From an uncultured Eubacteriales bacterium (lineage in GTDB: Bacteria > Bacillota > Clostridia > Lachnospirales > Anaerotignaceae): a stretch of DNA of 7,647 bases. Position numbers and translations under genes: made by a program. Below the pieces are notes generated by a model. It was given only the letters and a program-made list of their open reading frames with translations. It was not told the origin of the DNA and searched no databases. This document shows, piece by piece, positions 1-6,046 of the stretch (position 1 is the first letter of the stretch; the number at the start of each line of letters is the position of its first letter). The stretch covers positions 1-7,647 of the forward strand of contig CAUHBX010000036.1 in the NCBI GenBank assembly GCA_959604475.1. The letters are read 5' to 3'.

Positions 1-47
1 GCTGCAAGGCTGTATTTGAAGCCGCAGGATTTGTTTCAGCAAAATAA
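1..47 (+). CDS. modA: Probable molybdate-binding protein ModA, C-terminal end only
   Basis: Only the last 14 codons and the TAA stop (45-47) are present, read from base 3; the rest lies upstream of the window. The visible peptide, CKAVFEAAGFVSAK, has the 'AKAVFEKYGF'-like ending usual for ModA, the extracytoplasmic binding protein that delivers molybdate or tungstate to the ModBC transporter. The fragment is too short to identify alone. The call rests mainly on its place 11 nt upstream of modB, where modA is normally found, and on the ending. A second open frame across the same bases runs to base 57 but has no family resemblance. Confidence 0.65.
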   Translation, partial: CKAVFEAAGFVSAK

Positions 48-58
48 GAGGTGTTAAT

Positions 59-727
59 ATGGACTGGTTCCCTCTTTACAATTCTATAAGAATAGCTCTC
101 ATAGCAACAGCGGTCACGTTCTTTTTAGGCATATTTTTTGCCTATTACGCCGCCAGGCTGCCAAGGGCAATAAAGGGGATGCTGGATTGTATTCTCACAC
201 TGCCCCTTGTTATGCCTCCTACGGTAATAGGCTTTTTTCTGCTTAAAACCATAGGGATGAACGGTACCGCAGGCAGGCTTATATTCGAGCTTACGGGAGG
301 CAAAATAACGATGACATGGTACGCATCTATTTTGGCGGTTATAATCGTTACCTTCCCGCTAATGTACAGGACTGCGAGAAGCTCCTTCGAGGCCTTTGAC
401 CGCAGCCTGATATACGCAGGTAAAACCCTGGGGCTTTCAAACACCTTTATTTTTTGGAAAATACTGATGCCGGGCTGCAGGGACGGCCTTCTGGCAGGAA
501 TTGTACTGACATTTGCCAGGGGGCTTGGCGAGTACGGAGCTACAAGTATGGTTTCCGGCTATACTCCGGGAAGGACGGCCACAATCTCCACTACGGTTTA
601 CCAGCTGTGGAGGGAAGGCAACGATACCTTGGCCTATAAATGGGTATTTATAAATCTGGCGATATCGTTTGTTGTACTAGTGGCTCTTAATCTTTTTGAG
701 AAAAGGGCTAAGGCTGAGGAGGCGTAA
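59..727 (+). CDS. modB: Molybdate ABC transporter permease ModB
   Basis: This 222-residue inner-membrane permease would form the homodimeric channel through which molybdate passes from ModA into the cell, powered by ModC. The length is normal for ModB. About five hydrophobic segments are visible, near residues 10-32, 42-65, 86-106, 137-156 and 190-212. The cytoplasmic EAA loop that docks on the ATPase runs from about Glu111 to Gly143 (E-A-F-D...A-G-K-T-L-G). It is followed by the ModB/CysW-type stretch ARGLGEYGATSMVSG (153-167), which points to an oxyanion permease. ATG at 59 is preceded by AGAGGTG at a workable distance. The stop is followed after 2 nt by modC, whose ribosome binding site lies inside the modB end, so the two are probably translationally coupled. 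A related tungstate or sulfate permease is the alternative, but the mogA neighbour favours molybdate. Confidence 0.92.
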   Translation: MDWFPLYNSIRIALIATAVTFFLGIFFAYYAARLPRAIKGMLDCILTLPLVMPPTVIGFFLLKTIGMNGTAGRLIFELTGGKITMTWYASILAVIIVTFPLMYRTARSSFEAFDRSLIYAGKTLGLSNTFIFWKILMPGCRDGLLAGIVLTFARGLGEYGATSMVSGYTPGRTATISTTVYQLWREGNDTLAYKWVFINLAISFVVLVALNLFEKRAKAEEA

Positions 728-729
728 AT

Positions 730-1761
730 ATGCCGCTTATTGTTAATATAAGAAAAAAACTTCATCAGTTTACCCTTAAGGCCGATTTTGAGATAGACTC
801 GTCACTGGCGCTTTTAGGCGCATCTGGAAGCGGAAAAAGCATGACTCTAAAGTGTATTGCTGGGATAGAAAAGCCTGATGAGGGTGTTATAATATTAGAT
901 GGCCGTACACTTTATGACTCTAAGAAAAAGATTAATCTTCCTCCGCAGAAAAGAAATGTGGGATACCTTTTTCAAAACTACGCCCTGTTTCCCAATATGA
1001 CCGTAAGGGAAAACATAGCCGTTGCCGCTAAGGGCGGTGAAAGCAGCACGGACAGACTGATAGCAGACTTTTATCTTGACGGGCTGCAAAATAAGTATCC
1101 GCATGAAATATCGGGCGGCCAGCAGCAGAGGACTGCCCTTGCAAGAATTATTGCCAGTTGTCCGGAGGCGATACTGCTTGACGAGCCTTTTTCGGCAATA
1201 GACAGCCATATGCGCTGGAAGCTTGAATTGACGGTTTCCGATATAATAAAAAATTTCGGCGGAATGTCCATCATGGTTACCCATAATAAAAACGAGGCCT
1301 ACAGGAACTGCAGAAGCATATGCATTATCAATGATGGGCGGACAGAGGATATTCTGAATACGGAGGAATTTATAGACAACCCTAAAACGGTCGGCGCCGC
1401 CGGTATTTCGGGCTGCAAAAATATATACGCCTGTGAATTGGAAGCGGAGCGCAGCCGGGTTTTTGTTCCTGGGCTTAATATAAGCCTTAAAACAGCACGG
1501 CCTGTTGATGAAGGCAAAAAATATATCGGAATAAGGGCGCACTGCTTTTCGTTTGAGGCGGGAGAAAATAAAATTGACGGTGTGATAGAAAGAGTCATAG
1601 AAGACGTATTTTCGACTATAATAATGCTAAGGCCCATAAATTCGGAGGCATGGTCGGAGCCTGTAAGAATTGAGGCGGACAAAAAAACAGCGGCGGAGGT
1701 TATCGCAGGGAAGTATTTAAGTGTGTATATTGACCCCAAGGATATTCTTCTGCTGGAATAA
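730..1761 (+). CDS. modC: Molybdate ABC transporter ATP-binding protein ModC
   Basis: This 343-residue cytoplasmic ATPase drives the ModB permease. All nucleotide-binding motifs are visible: Walker A GASGSGKS (30-37), Q-loop Gln82 in LFQNYALFPN, signature ISGGQQQR (127-134), Walker B AILLDEP (147-153) with catalytic Glu152, D-loop SAID (155-158) and switch His185. The roughly 120 residues after the ATPase domain match the size and position of the TOBE/molybdate-binding domain of ModC, which in E. coli senses cytoplasmic oxyanion; here that part is divergent and I infer the domain from position and length. GAGGAGG (716-722) sits 7 nt before the ATG. The gene lies between modB and mogA in one transcript. 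A tungstate or other oxyanion transporter ATPase is a less likely reading. The motifs are intact, with no sign of decay. Confidence 0.92.
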   Translation: MPLIVNIRKKLHQFTLKADFEIDSSLALLGASGSGKSMTLKCIAGIEKPDEGVIILDGRTLYDSKKKINLPPQKRNVGYLFQNYALFPNMTVRENIAVAAKGGESSTDRLIADFYLDGLQNKYPHEISGGQQQRTALARIIASCPEAILLDEPFSAIDSHMRWKLELTVSDIIKNFGGMSIMVTHNKNEAYRNCRSICIINDGRTEDILNTEEFIDNPKTVGAAGISGCKNIYACELEAERSRVFVPGLNISLKTARPVDEGKKYIGIRAHCFSFEAGENKIDGVIERVIEDVFSTIIMLRPINSEAWSEPVRIEADKKTAAEVIAGKYLSVYIDPKDILLLE

Positions 1762-1774
1762 AGGAGGAGTTTTT

Positions 1775-2269
1775 ATGTATACTGCGGCGGTAATCACTGT
1801 CAGCGACAGAAGCTACAGGAAAGAACGGGAAGACACCGGCGGCCCCATTGTCAAAGAAATGCTTGTAAATGACGGATATGAGGTTGTTTTATGCGAGACA
1901 GTACCAGATGAGAAGGAAAAAATATCAGAGGCGCTTATGAAGGCCTCAGCCAGGGACATCGCCCTTATTGTTACAACGGGCGGAACGGGCTTTGCGCCAA
2001 GGGACGTAACTCCGGAGGCCACAATAGCTGTCTGTGAGAAAATAGTCCCCGGAATACCTGAGGCAATGAGGATGGTTTCAATGAAATTTACAAGCCGTTC
2101 TATACTGTCAAGGGCAGCGGCGGGAATAAGAAAAAGGTCGCTTATTATAAATCTTCCGGGCAGCCCGAAGGCGGCCAGGGAAAATTATGTAGCCATATGC
2201 GAGCCGCTTAAGCACGGGCTTAAAATGCTTAGGGACGAACCAATGGACTGCGCGGAGCTAAAGGACTGA
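1775..2269 (+). CDS. mogA: MogA/MoaB-family molybdopterin adenylyltransferase
   Basis: This 164-residue protein would activate molybdopterin by adenylation, the step before molybdate insertion by MoeA in cofactor synthesis. Family hallmarks are visible: the N-terminal ITVSDR strand (7-12), PDE (44-46) at the place of the first catalytic acid, TTGGTGFAPRDVTPEAT (67-83) with Asp77 matching the second catalytic aspartate of E. coli MogA, PGIPEAMR (92-99), and the LSRAAAGI...INLPGSPKA region (111-133). The start is ATG 1775 because AAGGAGGAG (1761-1769) lies 5 nt upstream; an in-frame ATG at 1721 lies inside modC and would add residues foreign to the family. The gene is 13 nt after modC and is the last before a terminator. 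MogA and MoaB are hard to separate by eye, so the symbol is provisional, but the role next to the molybdate transporter is well supported. Confidence 0.88.
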   Translation: MYTAAVITVSDRSYRKEREDTGGPIVKEMLVNDGYEVVLCETVPDEKEKISEALMKASARDIALIVTTGGTGFAPRDVTPEATIAVCEKIVPGIPEAMRMVSMKFTSRSILSRAAAGIRKRSLIINLPGSPKAARENYVAICEPLKHGLKMLRDEPMDCAELKD

Positions 2270-2289
2270 GAATATAATTTGCACGGTAG

Positions 2290-2320
2290 CCATGCTGTAA
2301 TAGCATGGTTATTATTTTTG
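2290..2320 (+). terminator. Terminator of the modABC-mogA operon
   Basis: A perfect 7-bp stem, CCATGCT (2290-2296) with AGCATGG (2302-2308), encloses a 5-nt loop and is followed by the U-rich tail TTATTATTTTTG. G-U and A-U pairs could extend the stem outward into the tail. It begins 20 nt after the mogA stop, which suits a rho-independent terminator. Confidence 0.82.
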
Positions 2321-2331
2321 TCAACTTTTCA

Positions 2332-2360
2332 TTGATTTATATGACCATGTGATTTAAAAT
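2332..2360 (+). promoter_or_regulatory. Probable sigma-A promoter of tal-tkt
   Basis: TTGATT (2332-2337) and TAAAAT (2355-2360) are separated by 17 nt, the preferred spacing for sigma-A. The site lies just after the mogA terminator and about 60 nt before the transaldolase start, which predicts a leader of roughly 50 nt. The region is AT-rich, so chance matches are possible. Confidence 0.6.
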
Positions 2361-2419
2361 AACTATGTATGAATATCAGATAATAACCAATGAGTTATGA
2401 AAAAACAGGAGGACACAAC

Positions 2420-3067
2420 ATGAAATTATTTATCGATACCGCCAATGTTGACCAGATAAGGGAGGCCAATGAGCTTGGAGTTATCTGCGGAGTTACTACA
2501 AACCCTTCGCTTATAGCTAAAGAGGGCAGGGACTTTGTCGAGGTAGTAAAGGAAATAACGACAATTGTTGACGGGCCTATCCGCGCGGAGGTAATAAGCC
2601 TTGAGCATGAGGGTATGGTTAAAGAGGCCAGAGAGCTTGTAAAAATCCATGAAAACATCGTAATCAAAATCCCGATGACGCTTGAGGGGCTTAAAGCTGT
2701 TAAAATTTTAAGCGCAGAGGGGGTAAAAACAAACGTTACTCTTATTTTCTCGGCAGCCCAGGCACTTCTTGCAGCAAGGGCAGGCGCAACATATGTCAGC
2801 CCCTTTATCGGAAGAATAGATGATGTTGGAAGCGACGGAATGGAGCTTATCGAAGAAATCGTGGATATATTCAACGTACAGGGTATCGAGACTGAAATAA
2901 TAGCCGCAAGTATAAGAAACCCACTTCACGTTACTCATGCGGCGCGTATCGGCTGTGATATTGCAACAGTGCCGTTTAACGTAATCACACAGATGTCAAA
3001 ACATCCGCTTACTGATATCGGAATTGAAAGATTCCTTAAGGACTGGGAAGGCGTACCTAAGAAATAA
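2420..3067 (+). CDS. tal: Transaldolase, TalC/MipB-type short form
   Basis: This 215-residue cytoplasmic enzyme would transfer a dihydroxyacetone unit from sedoheptulose 7-phosphate to glyceraldehyde 3-phosphate in the non-oxidative pentose phosphate pathway. The length and fold pattern match the small decameric TalC/fructose-6-phosphate aldolase family. Visible landmarks are [10 protein letters not shown] (4-13), [13 protein letters not shown] (24-36), the Schiff-base Lys83 in [23 protein letters not shown] (107-123) and SPFIGRIDD (127-135). Compared with E. coli FsaA from memory, Gln59 is replaced by Glu57 and Tyr131 by Phe129; these are the transaldolase-type residues. ATG 2420 follows AGGAGGA (2407-2413) by 6 nt; an in-frame ATG at 2390 lacks a ribosome binding site and is not used in the family. 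Transketolase starts 16 nt downstream, so the two are probably co-transcribed, which supports the transaldolase call. Confidence 0.93.
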   Translation: MKLFIDTANVDQIREANELGVICGVTTNPSLIAKEGRDFVEVVKEITTIVDGPIRAEVISLEHEGMVKEARELVKIHENIVIKIPMTLEGLKAVKILSAEGVKTNVTLIFSAAQALLAARAGATYVSPFIGRIDDVGSDGMELIEEIVDIFNVQGIETEIIAASIRNPLHVTHAARIGCDIATVPFNVITQMSKHPLTDIGIERFLKDWEGVPKK

Positions 3068-3083
3068 TTCAGGAGGGTTAGAA

Positions 3084-5069
3084 ATGAATATTGACCAGTT
3101 ATGTGTGAACACTTTGAGGTTTTTATCCGTTGAGGCTATTCAGAAGGCCAACAGCGGACATCCCGGACTTCCCATGGGCGCCGCTCCGGCTGCTTACGCT
3201 TTATGGGCAAAAAATATGAAGATGAATCCAGCCGACCCCGAATGGGCGGACAGGGACCGTTTTGTTCTCTCTGCGGGACATGGCTCAGCCCTTTGGTATT
3301 CGCTTCTTCATGTGTTCGGCTATAATATAACAGTGGACGACCTGAAAAATTTCCGTCAGCTTGACAGCAATACACCGGGTCACCCGGAGTATGATTTGGC
3401 ACGCGGGATTGAGACTGCCTCAGGCCCTCTCGGACAGGGAATTGCCGCCGCTGTAGGTATGGCGATTGCGGAAACACATCTTGCGGCGGAGTTTAATAAA
3501 CCAGGATATGATATTGTAAACCATTACACATACGCCCTGTGCGGAGACGGATGCCTTATGGAGGGCGTTGCCAGCGAGGCAGCTTCCCTTGCGGGCACGT
3601 TAAAGCTTGGAAAGCTTATACTTTTATATGACTGCAATAACATTACTATAGAGGGCGACACTAAAACCTCATTTACCGAGGATATTCTCAAACGCTACGA
3701 TTCCTATGGCTGGCAGACAATTACTGTCGAGGACGGCAACGATATAGAAGCCATTGACGCAGCAATAAAGGAAGCTAAGAAGGACACCGAAAGGCCTGCA
3801 ATTATAAAGGTTGTTACACAAATAGGCTTCGGCGCACCCAATAAGCAGGGAAAGGCCTCAGCACACGGTGAGCCTCTTGGTGCTGATGAAATTGCTTTGG
3901 CTAAGGAAAACCTCGGCTGGAAATATAAAAAAGATTTCTATGTTCCCAAGCAGGTTAAGGAGCATATTGAAGAAATAACAAAGGAAGGCGCGAAGGCTGA
4001 AAAGGACTGGAAAAAGCTGTTTGCAGCCTATGGCAAAGAATATCCTGAGATGGCAGCCCAGTGGAAGGATTGGCACAGCAAGAAGCTTCCTGTTGACCTT
4101 CTCAAGGATGAGGATTATTGGAACTATGAGGGAACTATAGCCACGAGGGCTTCCTCCGAAAAGGTTTTAAATAAGCTTTCAAAGGTTATTCCCAACCTTA
4201 TGGGCGGCTCTGCAGACCTTGCTCCTTCAAACAAGAGCGTTATGAAGGACAGGGAATATTACTCGCCTGAAAACAGGGCAGGCTCAAATATGCATTTCGG
4301 CATAAGGGAATTTGCAATGACAGTTATTGCTAACGGAATGTACCTTCACGGGGGACTCCGTCCTTATATCGCAGGATTTTTCGTATTCAGCGATTATATG
4401 AAGGCTGGCCTTAGAATGTCGGCTATTATGGGTCTCCCTGTTGTCAGCATATTCACGCATGACAGTATCGGAGTAGGCGAGGACGGGCCTACACATCAGC
4501 CTGTAGAACAGCTTGCCGCTTTAAGAAGCATGCCTAACTATACTGTAATCCGGCCTTGTGATTCAAGGGAGACAGCCGCCGCATGGTACATGGCACTTAC
4601 AAGGATAGGGAGCCCCACAGGCATAATCCTCTCCAGACAGAACCTTCCTCTGCTTGACGGTACAGGAAAGGATGCGCTTAAGGGGGCTTACGTCCTTAAG
4701 GACAGCAAAAAGAAAATTCCTGACGTTCTCCTTATGGCAACAGGCTCCGAGGTTGAGCTTATTTATAAGGCATGGGACATCCTTCAGGAGAAGGGGGTTG
4801 ACGCAAGAGTAATCAGTATGCCTTCATGGGAAGTATTTGAGGAGCAGTCAGATAAATATAAGGAAAGCGTTATCCCATCCGCCGTAAGAAAGAGAGTGGC
4901 TGTAGAAGCCGCCAGTGACTTTGGCTGGTATAAATACACAGGACTTGACGGAGAGGTTATATCAATGCATGGTTATGGAGCGTCCGCTCCTGCCGGACAG
5001 CTATTTGATAAATTCGGCTTTACCGTTGACAATGTCGTTGAGACCGCTTTGAGAGTAGTGAACAAATAA
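3084..5069 (+). CDS. tkt: Transketolase, full length
   Basis: This 661-residue thiamine-diphosphate enzyme moves two-carbon ketol units between sugar phosphates, working with the upstream transaldolase to interconvert pentose phosphates with fructose 6-phosphate and glyceraldehyde 3-phosphate. It is a complete single-chain transketolase. Visible landmarks are KANSGHPGLPMG (21-32) with His26, GHGSALWY near residue 70, the thiamine-diphosphate/metal motif G154-D155-G156 with Asn185, the cofactor-activating glutamate Glu409 in FGIREFAMT, His459 in THDSIGVGEDGPTHQPVEQ, and SRQNLP near residue 520. The C-terminal regulatory-fold domain is present to the end. ATG 3084 follows AGGAGGG (3071-3077) by 6 nt; the longer frame opening at 3024 overlaps transaldolase and lacks family support. 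Some actinobacteria and archaea split this enzyme into two subunits, but here it is one reading frame. Confidence 0.96.
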   Translation: MNIDQLCVNTLRFLSVEAIQKANSGHPGLPMGAAPAAYALWAKNMKMNPADPEWADRDRFVLSAGHGSALWYSLLHVFGYNITVDDLKNFRQLDSNTPGHPEYDLARGIETASGPLGQGIAAAVGMAIAETHLAAEFNKPGYDIVNHYTYALCGDGCLMEGVASEAASLAGTLKLGKLILLYDCNNITIEGDTKTSFTEDILKRYDSYGWQTITVEDGNDIEAIDAAIKEAKKDTERPAIIKVVTQIGFGAPNKQGKASAHGEPLGADEIALAKENLGWKYKKDFYVPKQVKEHIEEITKEGAKAEKDWKKLFAAYGKEYPEMAAQWKDWHSKKLPVDLLKDEDYWNYEGTIATRASSEKVLNKLSKVIPNLMGGSADLAPSNKSVMKDREYYSPENRAGSNMHFGIREFAMTVIANGMYLHGGLRPYIAGFFVFSDYMKAGLRMSAIMGLPVVSIFTHDSIGVGEDGPTHQPVEQLAALRSMPNYTVIRPCDSRETAAAWYMALTRIGSPTGIILSRQNLPLLDGTGKDALKGAYVLKDSKKKIPDVLLMATGSEVELIYKAWDILQEKGVDARVISMPSWEVFEEQSDKYKESVIPSAVRKRVAVEAASDFGWYKYTGLDGEVISMHGYGASAPAGQLFDKFGFTVDNVVETALRVVNK

Positions 5070-5076
5070 AGAACAT

Positions 5077-5109
5077 AGACTGTATTCGGCGTACGGATAC
5101 AGTCTTTTT
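5077..5109 (+). terminator. Terminator after tkt
   Basis: A perfect 9-bp stem, AGACTGTAT (5077-5085) with ATACAGTCT (5097-5105), closes an 11-nt loop and runs straight into TTTT (T5105-T5109). It begins 7 nt after the tkt stop. It is the clearest rho-independent terminator in the window and should separate tal-tkt from thpR, at least in part. Confidence 0.88.
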
Positions 5110-5133
5110 GTAATAAAGGAAATGGAGTACGTT

Positions 5134-5679
5134 ATGAGAACATTTATAGCTATAGAATTTGATACCGGCACTAAACGCAACATATCGGAGCTTCAAAATA
5201 AAATCAAAGGTGATGCCAAAAGGGGAGGGACATTTACAGATGCCGACAATCTTCACCTTACGCTTCACTTTCTTGGTGAAATAGCTTCCGAGGACTTGGA
5301 GTATGCCGCGGAGGCGATTGCTTCCACTGCCGCCGCTAACCGCGCCTTTAAGCTTGTTTTCGACAGGGTTGGTTATTTTGACAGGGGGGAAAAGTGCATT
5401 TTATGGCTTGGGGCAGATAAAAGCAGGGAGCTTGTCAGACTACATGAAACGCTGGAAAGGAATCTTTTGAAGCAGGGATTTAAGCGTGAAAGGGCAGCTT
5501 TTACACCTCACATAACTCTTGCAAGGGAAATATCGTTTTTTTGCAGTAAAAAAGTCGCTGTAGAGAAATTCAGGCCGGATTTTGACGGAATGATTGTTAA
5601 TGAAATTAGCTTAATGGAGAGCAAAAGAATAGGGGGAAGGCTTGTATACAAAAAGCTGTATGGAGCAAAACTCATATAA
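5134..5679 (+). CDS. thpR: RNA 2',3'-cyclic phosphodiesterase (2'-5' RNA ligase / 2H family)
   Basis: This 181-residue protein belongs to the LigT/ThpR branch of 2H phosphoesterases, whose members open 2',3'-cyclic phosphates at RNA ends and can join tRNA halves by a 2'-5' bond in vitro; the cellular role in bacteria is poorly defined. Both catalytic H-x-T-x motifs are present: HLTL (41-44) followed by HFLGE, and HITLAR (126-131), about 85 residues apart as the family requires. The start MRTFIAIEF is typical. ATG 5134 is chosen because GGAG (5124-5127) lies 6 nt before it; the in-frame ATG at 5122 has its purine-rich sequence only 1 nt away and would add four unusual residues. The gene begins 24 nt after the T-tract of the tkt terminator, with no clear promoter between, so it may depend on readthrough or on a promoter inside tkt. 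Confidence 0.9.
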   Translation: MRTFIAIEFDTGTKRNISELQNKIKGDAKRGGTFTDADNLHLTLHFLGEIASEDLEYAAEAIASTAAANRAFKLVFDRVGYFDRGEKCILWLGADKSRELVRLHETLERNLLKQGFKRERAAFTPHITLAREISFFCSKKVAVEKFRPDFDGMIVNEISLMESKRIGGRLVYKKLYGAKLI

Positions 5680-5699
5680 CAATTGTGAATATAATTGTT
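5678..5699. repeat. Inverted repeat at the end of thpR
   Basis: AACAATT (5678-5684) and AATTGTT (5693-5699) form a 7-bp inverted repeat with an 8-nt loop, starting in the thpR stop codon. No T-tract follows, so it is a poor terminator; it could be a weak 3'-end hairpin or a protein site. Both arms are AT-rich, and chance is possible. Confidence 0.4.
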
Positions 5700-5743
5700 G
5701 CAAAATGATTTATGAGGTTATTTTGACGAATGTACAGATGTTT

Positions 5744-5772
5744 TTGATTGGTAAATATATAGAAGATATACA
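5744..5772 (+). promoter_or_regulatory. Possible distal promoter upstream of the acyl-CoA dehydrogenase
   Basis: TTGATT (5744-5749) and TATACA (5767-5772) are 17 nt apart, a reasonable sigma-A match. It lies about 90 nt before a much better promoter. The surrounding stretch is very AT-rich, so this may be a chance match. Confidence 0.3.
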
Positions 5773-5817
5773 AAAATATTAGTTGTTTATAGAGGCAGTT
5801 TCCAGCTAAAACTTTGA

Positions 5818-5834
5818 TTTTTGTATAACAAAAA
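5818..5834. promoter_or_regulatory. 17-bp palindrome abutting the -35 box, candidate operator
   Basis: TTTTTGTATAACAAAAA has perfect 7-bp arms around a 3-nt centre and ends 2 bp before the TTGACA box at 5837. A two-fold symmetric site at that position suits a dimeric regulator contacting or blocking RNA polymerase. It is not a full match to the Rex, Fnr or Crp sites I know. The arms contain T and A runs, so some symmetry is expected by chance. Confidence 0.4.
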
Positions 5835-5836
5835 CA

Positions 5837-5865
5837 TTGACATATAATTAACAGCGGTATAATAT
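5837..5865 (+). promoter_or_regulatory. Strong sigma-A promoter for the acyl-CoA dehydrogenase operon
   Basis: A perfect TTGACA (5837-5842) is followed 17 nt later by TAATAT (5860-5865); a perfect TATAAT also sits at 5858-5863 with 15-nt spacing. Either predicts a start of transcription near 5870-5873, giving a leader of about 175 nt before the ATG at 6047. This is the closest to consensus of any promoter in the window, in keeping with a highly expressed catabolic operon. Confidence 0.8.
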
Positions 5866-5874
5866 ATGTTTATA

Positions 5875-5924
5875 TGAAAGATTATCAATAATGTATGCGT
5901 ATGCGCATATGCCGAAATCTTTCA
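5875..5924 (+). ncRNA. 5'-terminal two-part stem-loop of the acyl-CoA dehydrogenase leader
   Basis: TGAAAGATT (5875-5883) pairs perfectly over 9 bp with AATCTTTCA (5916-5924). Inside it, TATGCG (5894-5899) pairs with CGCATA (5904-5909) around the loop TATG, and two G-U pairs could extend this inner stem. The element would start within about five nucleotides of the predicted RNA 5' end. Possible roles are protecting the 5' end from decay or serving as the sensing part of a regulatory leader. No T-tract follows, so it is not a terminator. I do not recognise it as a known riboswitch class. Confidence 0.5.
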
Positions 5925-5929
5925 CAATT

Positions 5930-5988
5930 TAAAAAATAAGCGGAACAATTGTCGCAGTCGGGGAAGTTTTGTTCTGCTAAATTTTTTA
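5930..5988 (+). terminator. Terminator-like hairpin inside the leader, possible attenuator
   Basis: AGCGGAACAA (5939-5948) pairs with TTGTTCTGCT (5969-5978) over 10 bp including one G-U, around a 20-nt loop. Flanking TAAAAAAT (5930-5937) also complements ATTTTTTA (5981-5988), so an A-tract, stem and T-tract are in the order seen in bidirectional intrinsic terminators. The T-run (5982-5987) starts 3 nt after the stem, which weakens it. Since it lies between the best promoter and the coding start, it could end transcripts early, giving an RNA of about 115 nt, or be controlled by an alternative fold. Confidence 0.5.
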
Positions 5989-5991
5989 TAA

Positions 5992-6020
5992 CATCAAATT
6001 CGTTTGATGATTTTAATTTT
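5992..6020 (+). promoter_or_regulatory. UUCG-loop hairpin with U-rich tail just before the ribosome binding site
   Basis: CATCAAA (5992-5998) and TTTGATG (6003-6009) form a perfect 7-bp stem closed by a TTCG tetraloop, then ATTTTAATTTT follows. The stem has only two G-C pairs, so it is a weak terminator at best. It ends 21 nt before the AAAGGAGG ribosome binding site of the next gene and could also shape ribosome access or mRNA stability. Confidence 0.45.
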
Positions 6021-6046
6021 CTTACAAAATAAAGGAGGAAGTATTA

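Noticed and set aside
454..639. Small + strand open frame inside modB
   Set aside because: It is out of frame with the conserved permease sequence and has no ribosome binding site.
895..1542. Long open frame of 215 codons on the minus strand across modC
   Set aside because: It lies wholly inside modC, which has every ABC ATPase motif, and its translation resembles no family and has no suitable ribosome binding site.
2395..2874. Minus-strand open frame of 159 codons across the transaldolase gene
   Set aside because: Its Ser/Ile/Thr-rich composition is what the complement of a codon-biased gene gives; the + strand encodes a complete, recognisable transaldolase.
3024..3083. Earlier in-frame start for transketolase
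   Set aside because: It would overlap the transaldolase end and add 20 residues not seen in the family; ATG 3084 has a strong AGGAGGG site.
5678..5699. Resemblance to a lac operator (AATTGTGA...AATTGTT)
   Set aside because: Only a few bases agree, the spacing differs, and no sugar operon or LacI-type gene is nearby.
5818..5842. Rex redox-regulator site at the bcd promoter
   Set aside because: TTGT and ACAA are present but separated by only 3 nt, so it does not match the known 18-bp consensus; kept only as an unidentified palindrome.
6004..6032. Promoter TTGATG-17-AAATAA just before bcd
   Set aside because: The -10 match is poor and overlaps the ribosome binding site, so transcripts would lack it.
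5872..6046. Known riboswitch or T-box in the bcd leader
   Set aside because: None of the conserved landmarks I know, such as the T-box sequence or the cobalamin, TPP, FMN or glycine cores, can be found.
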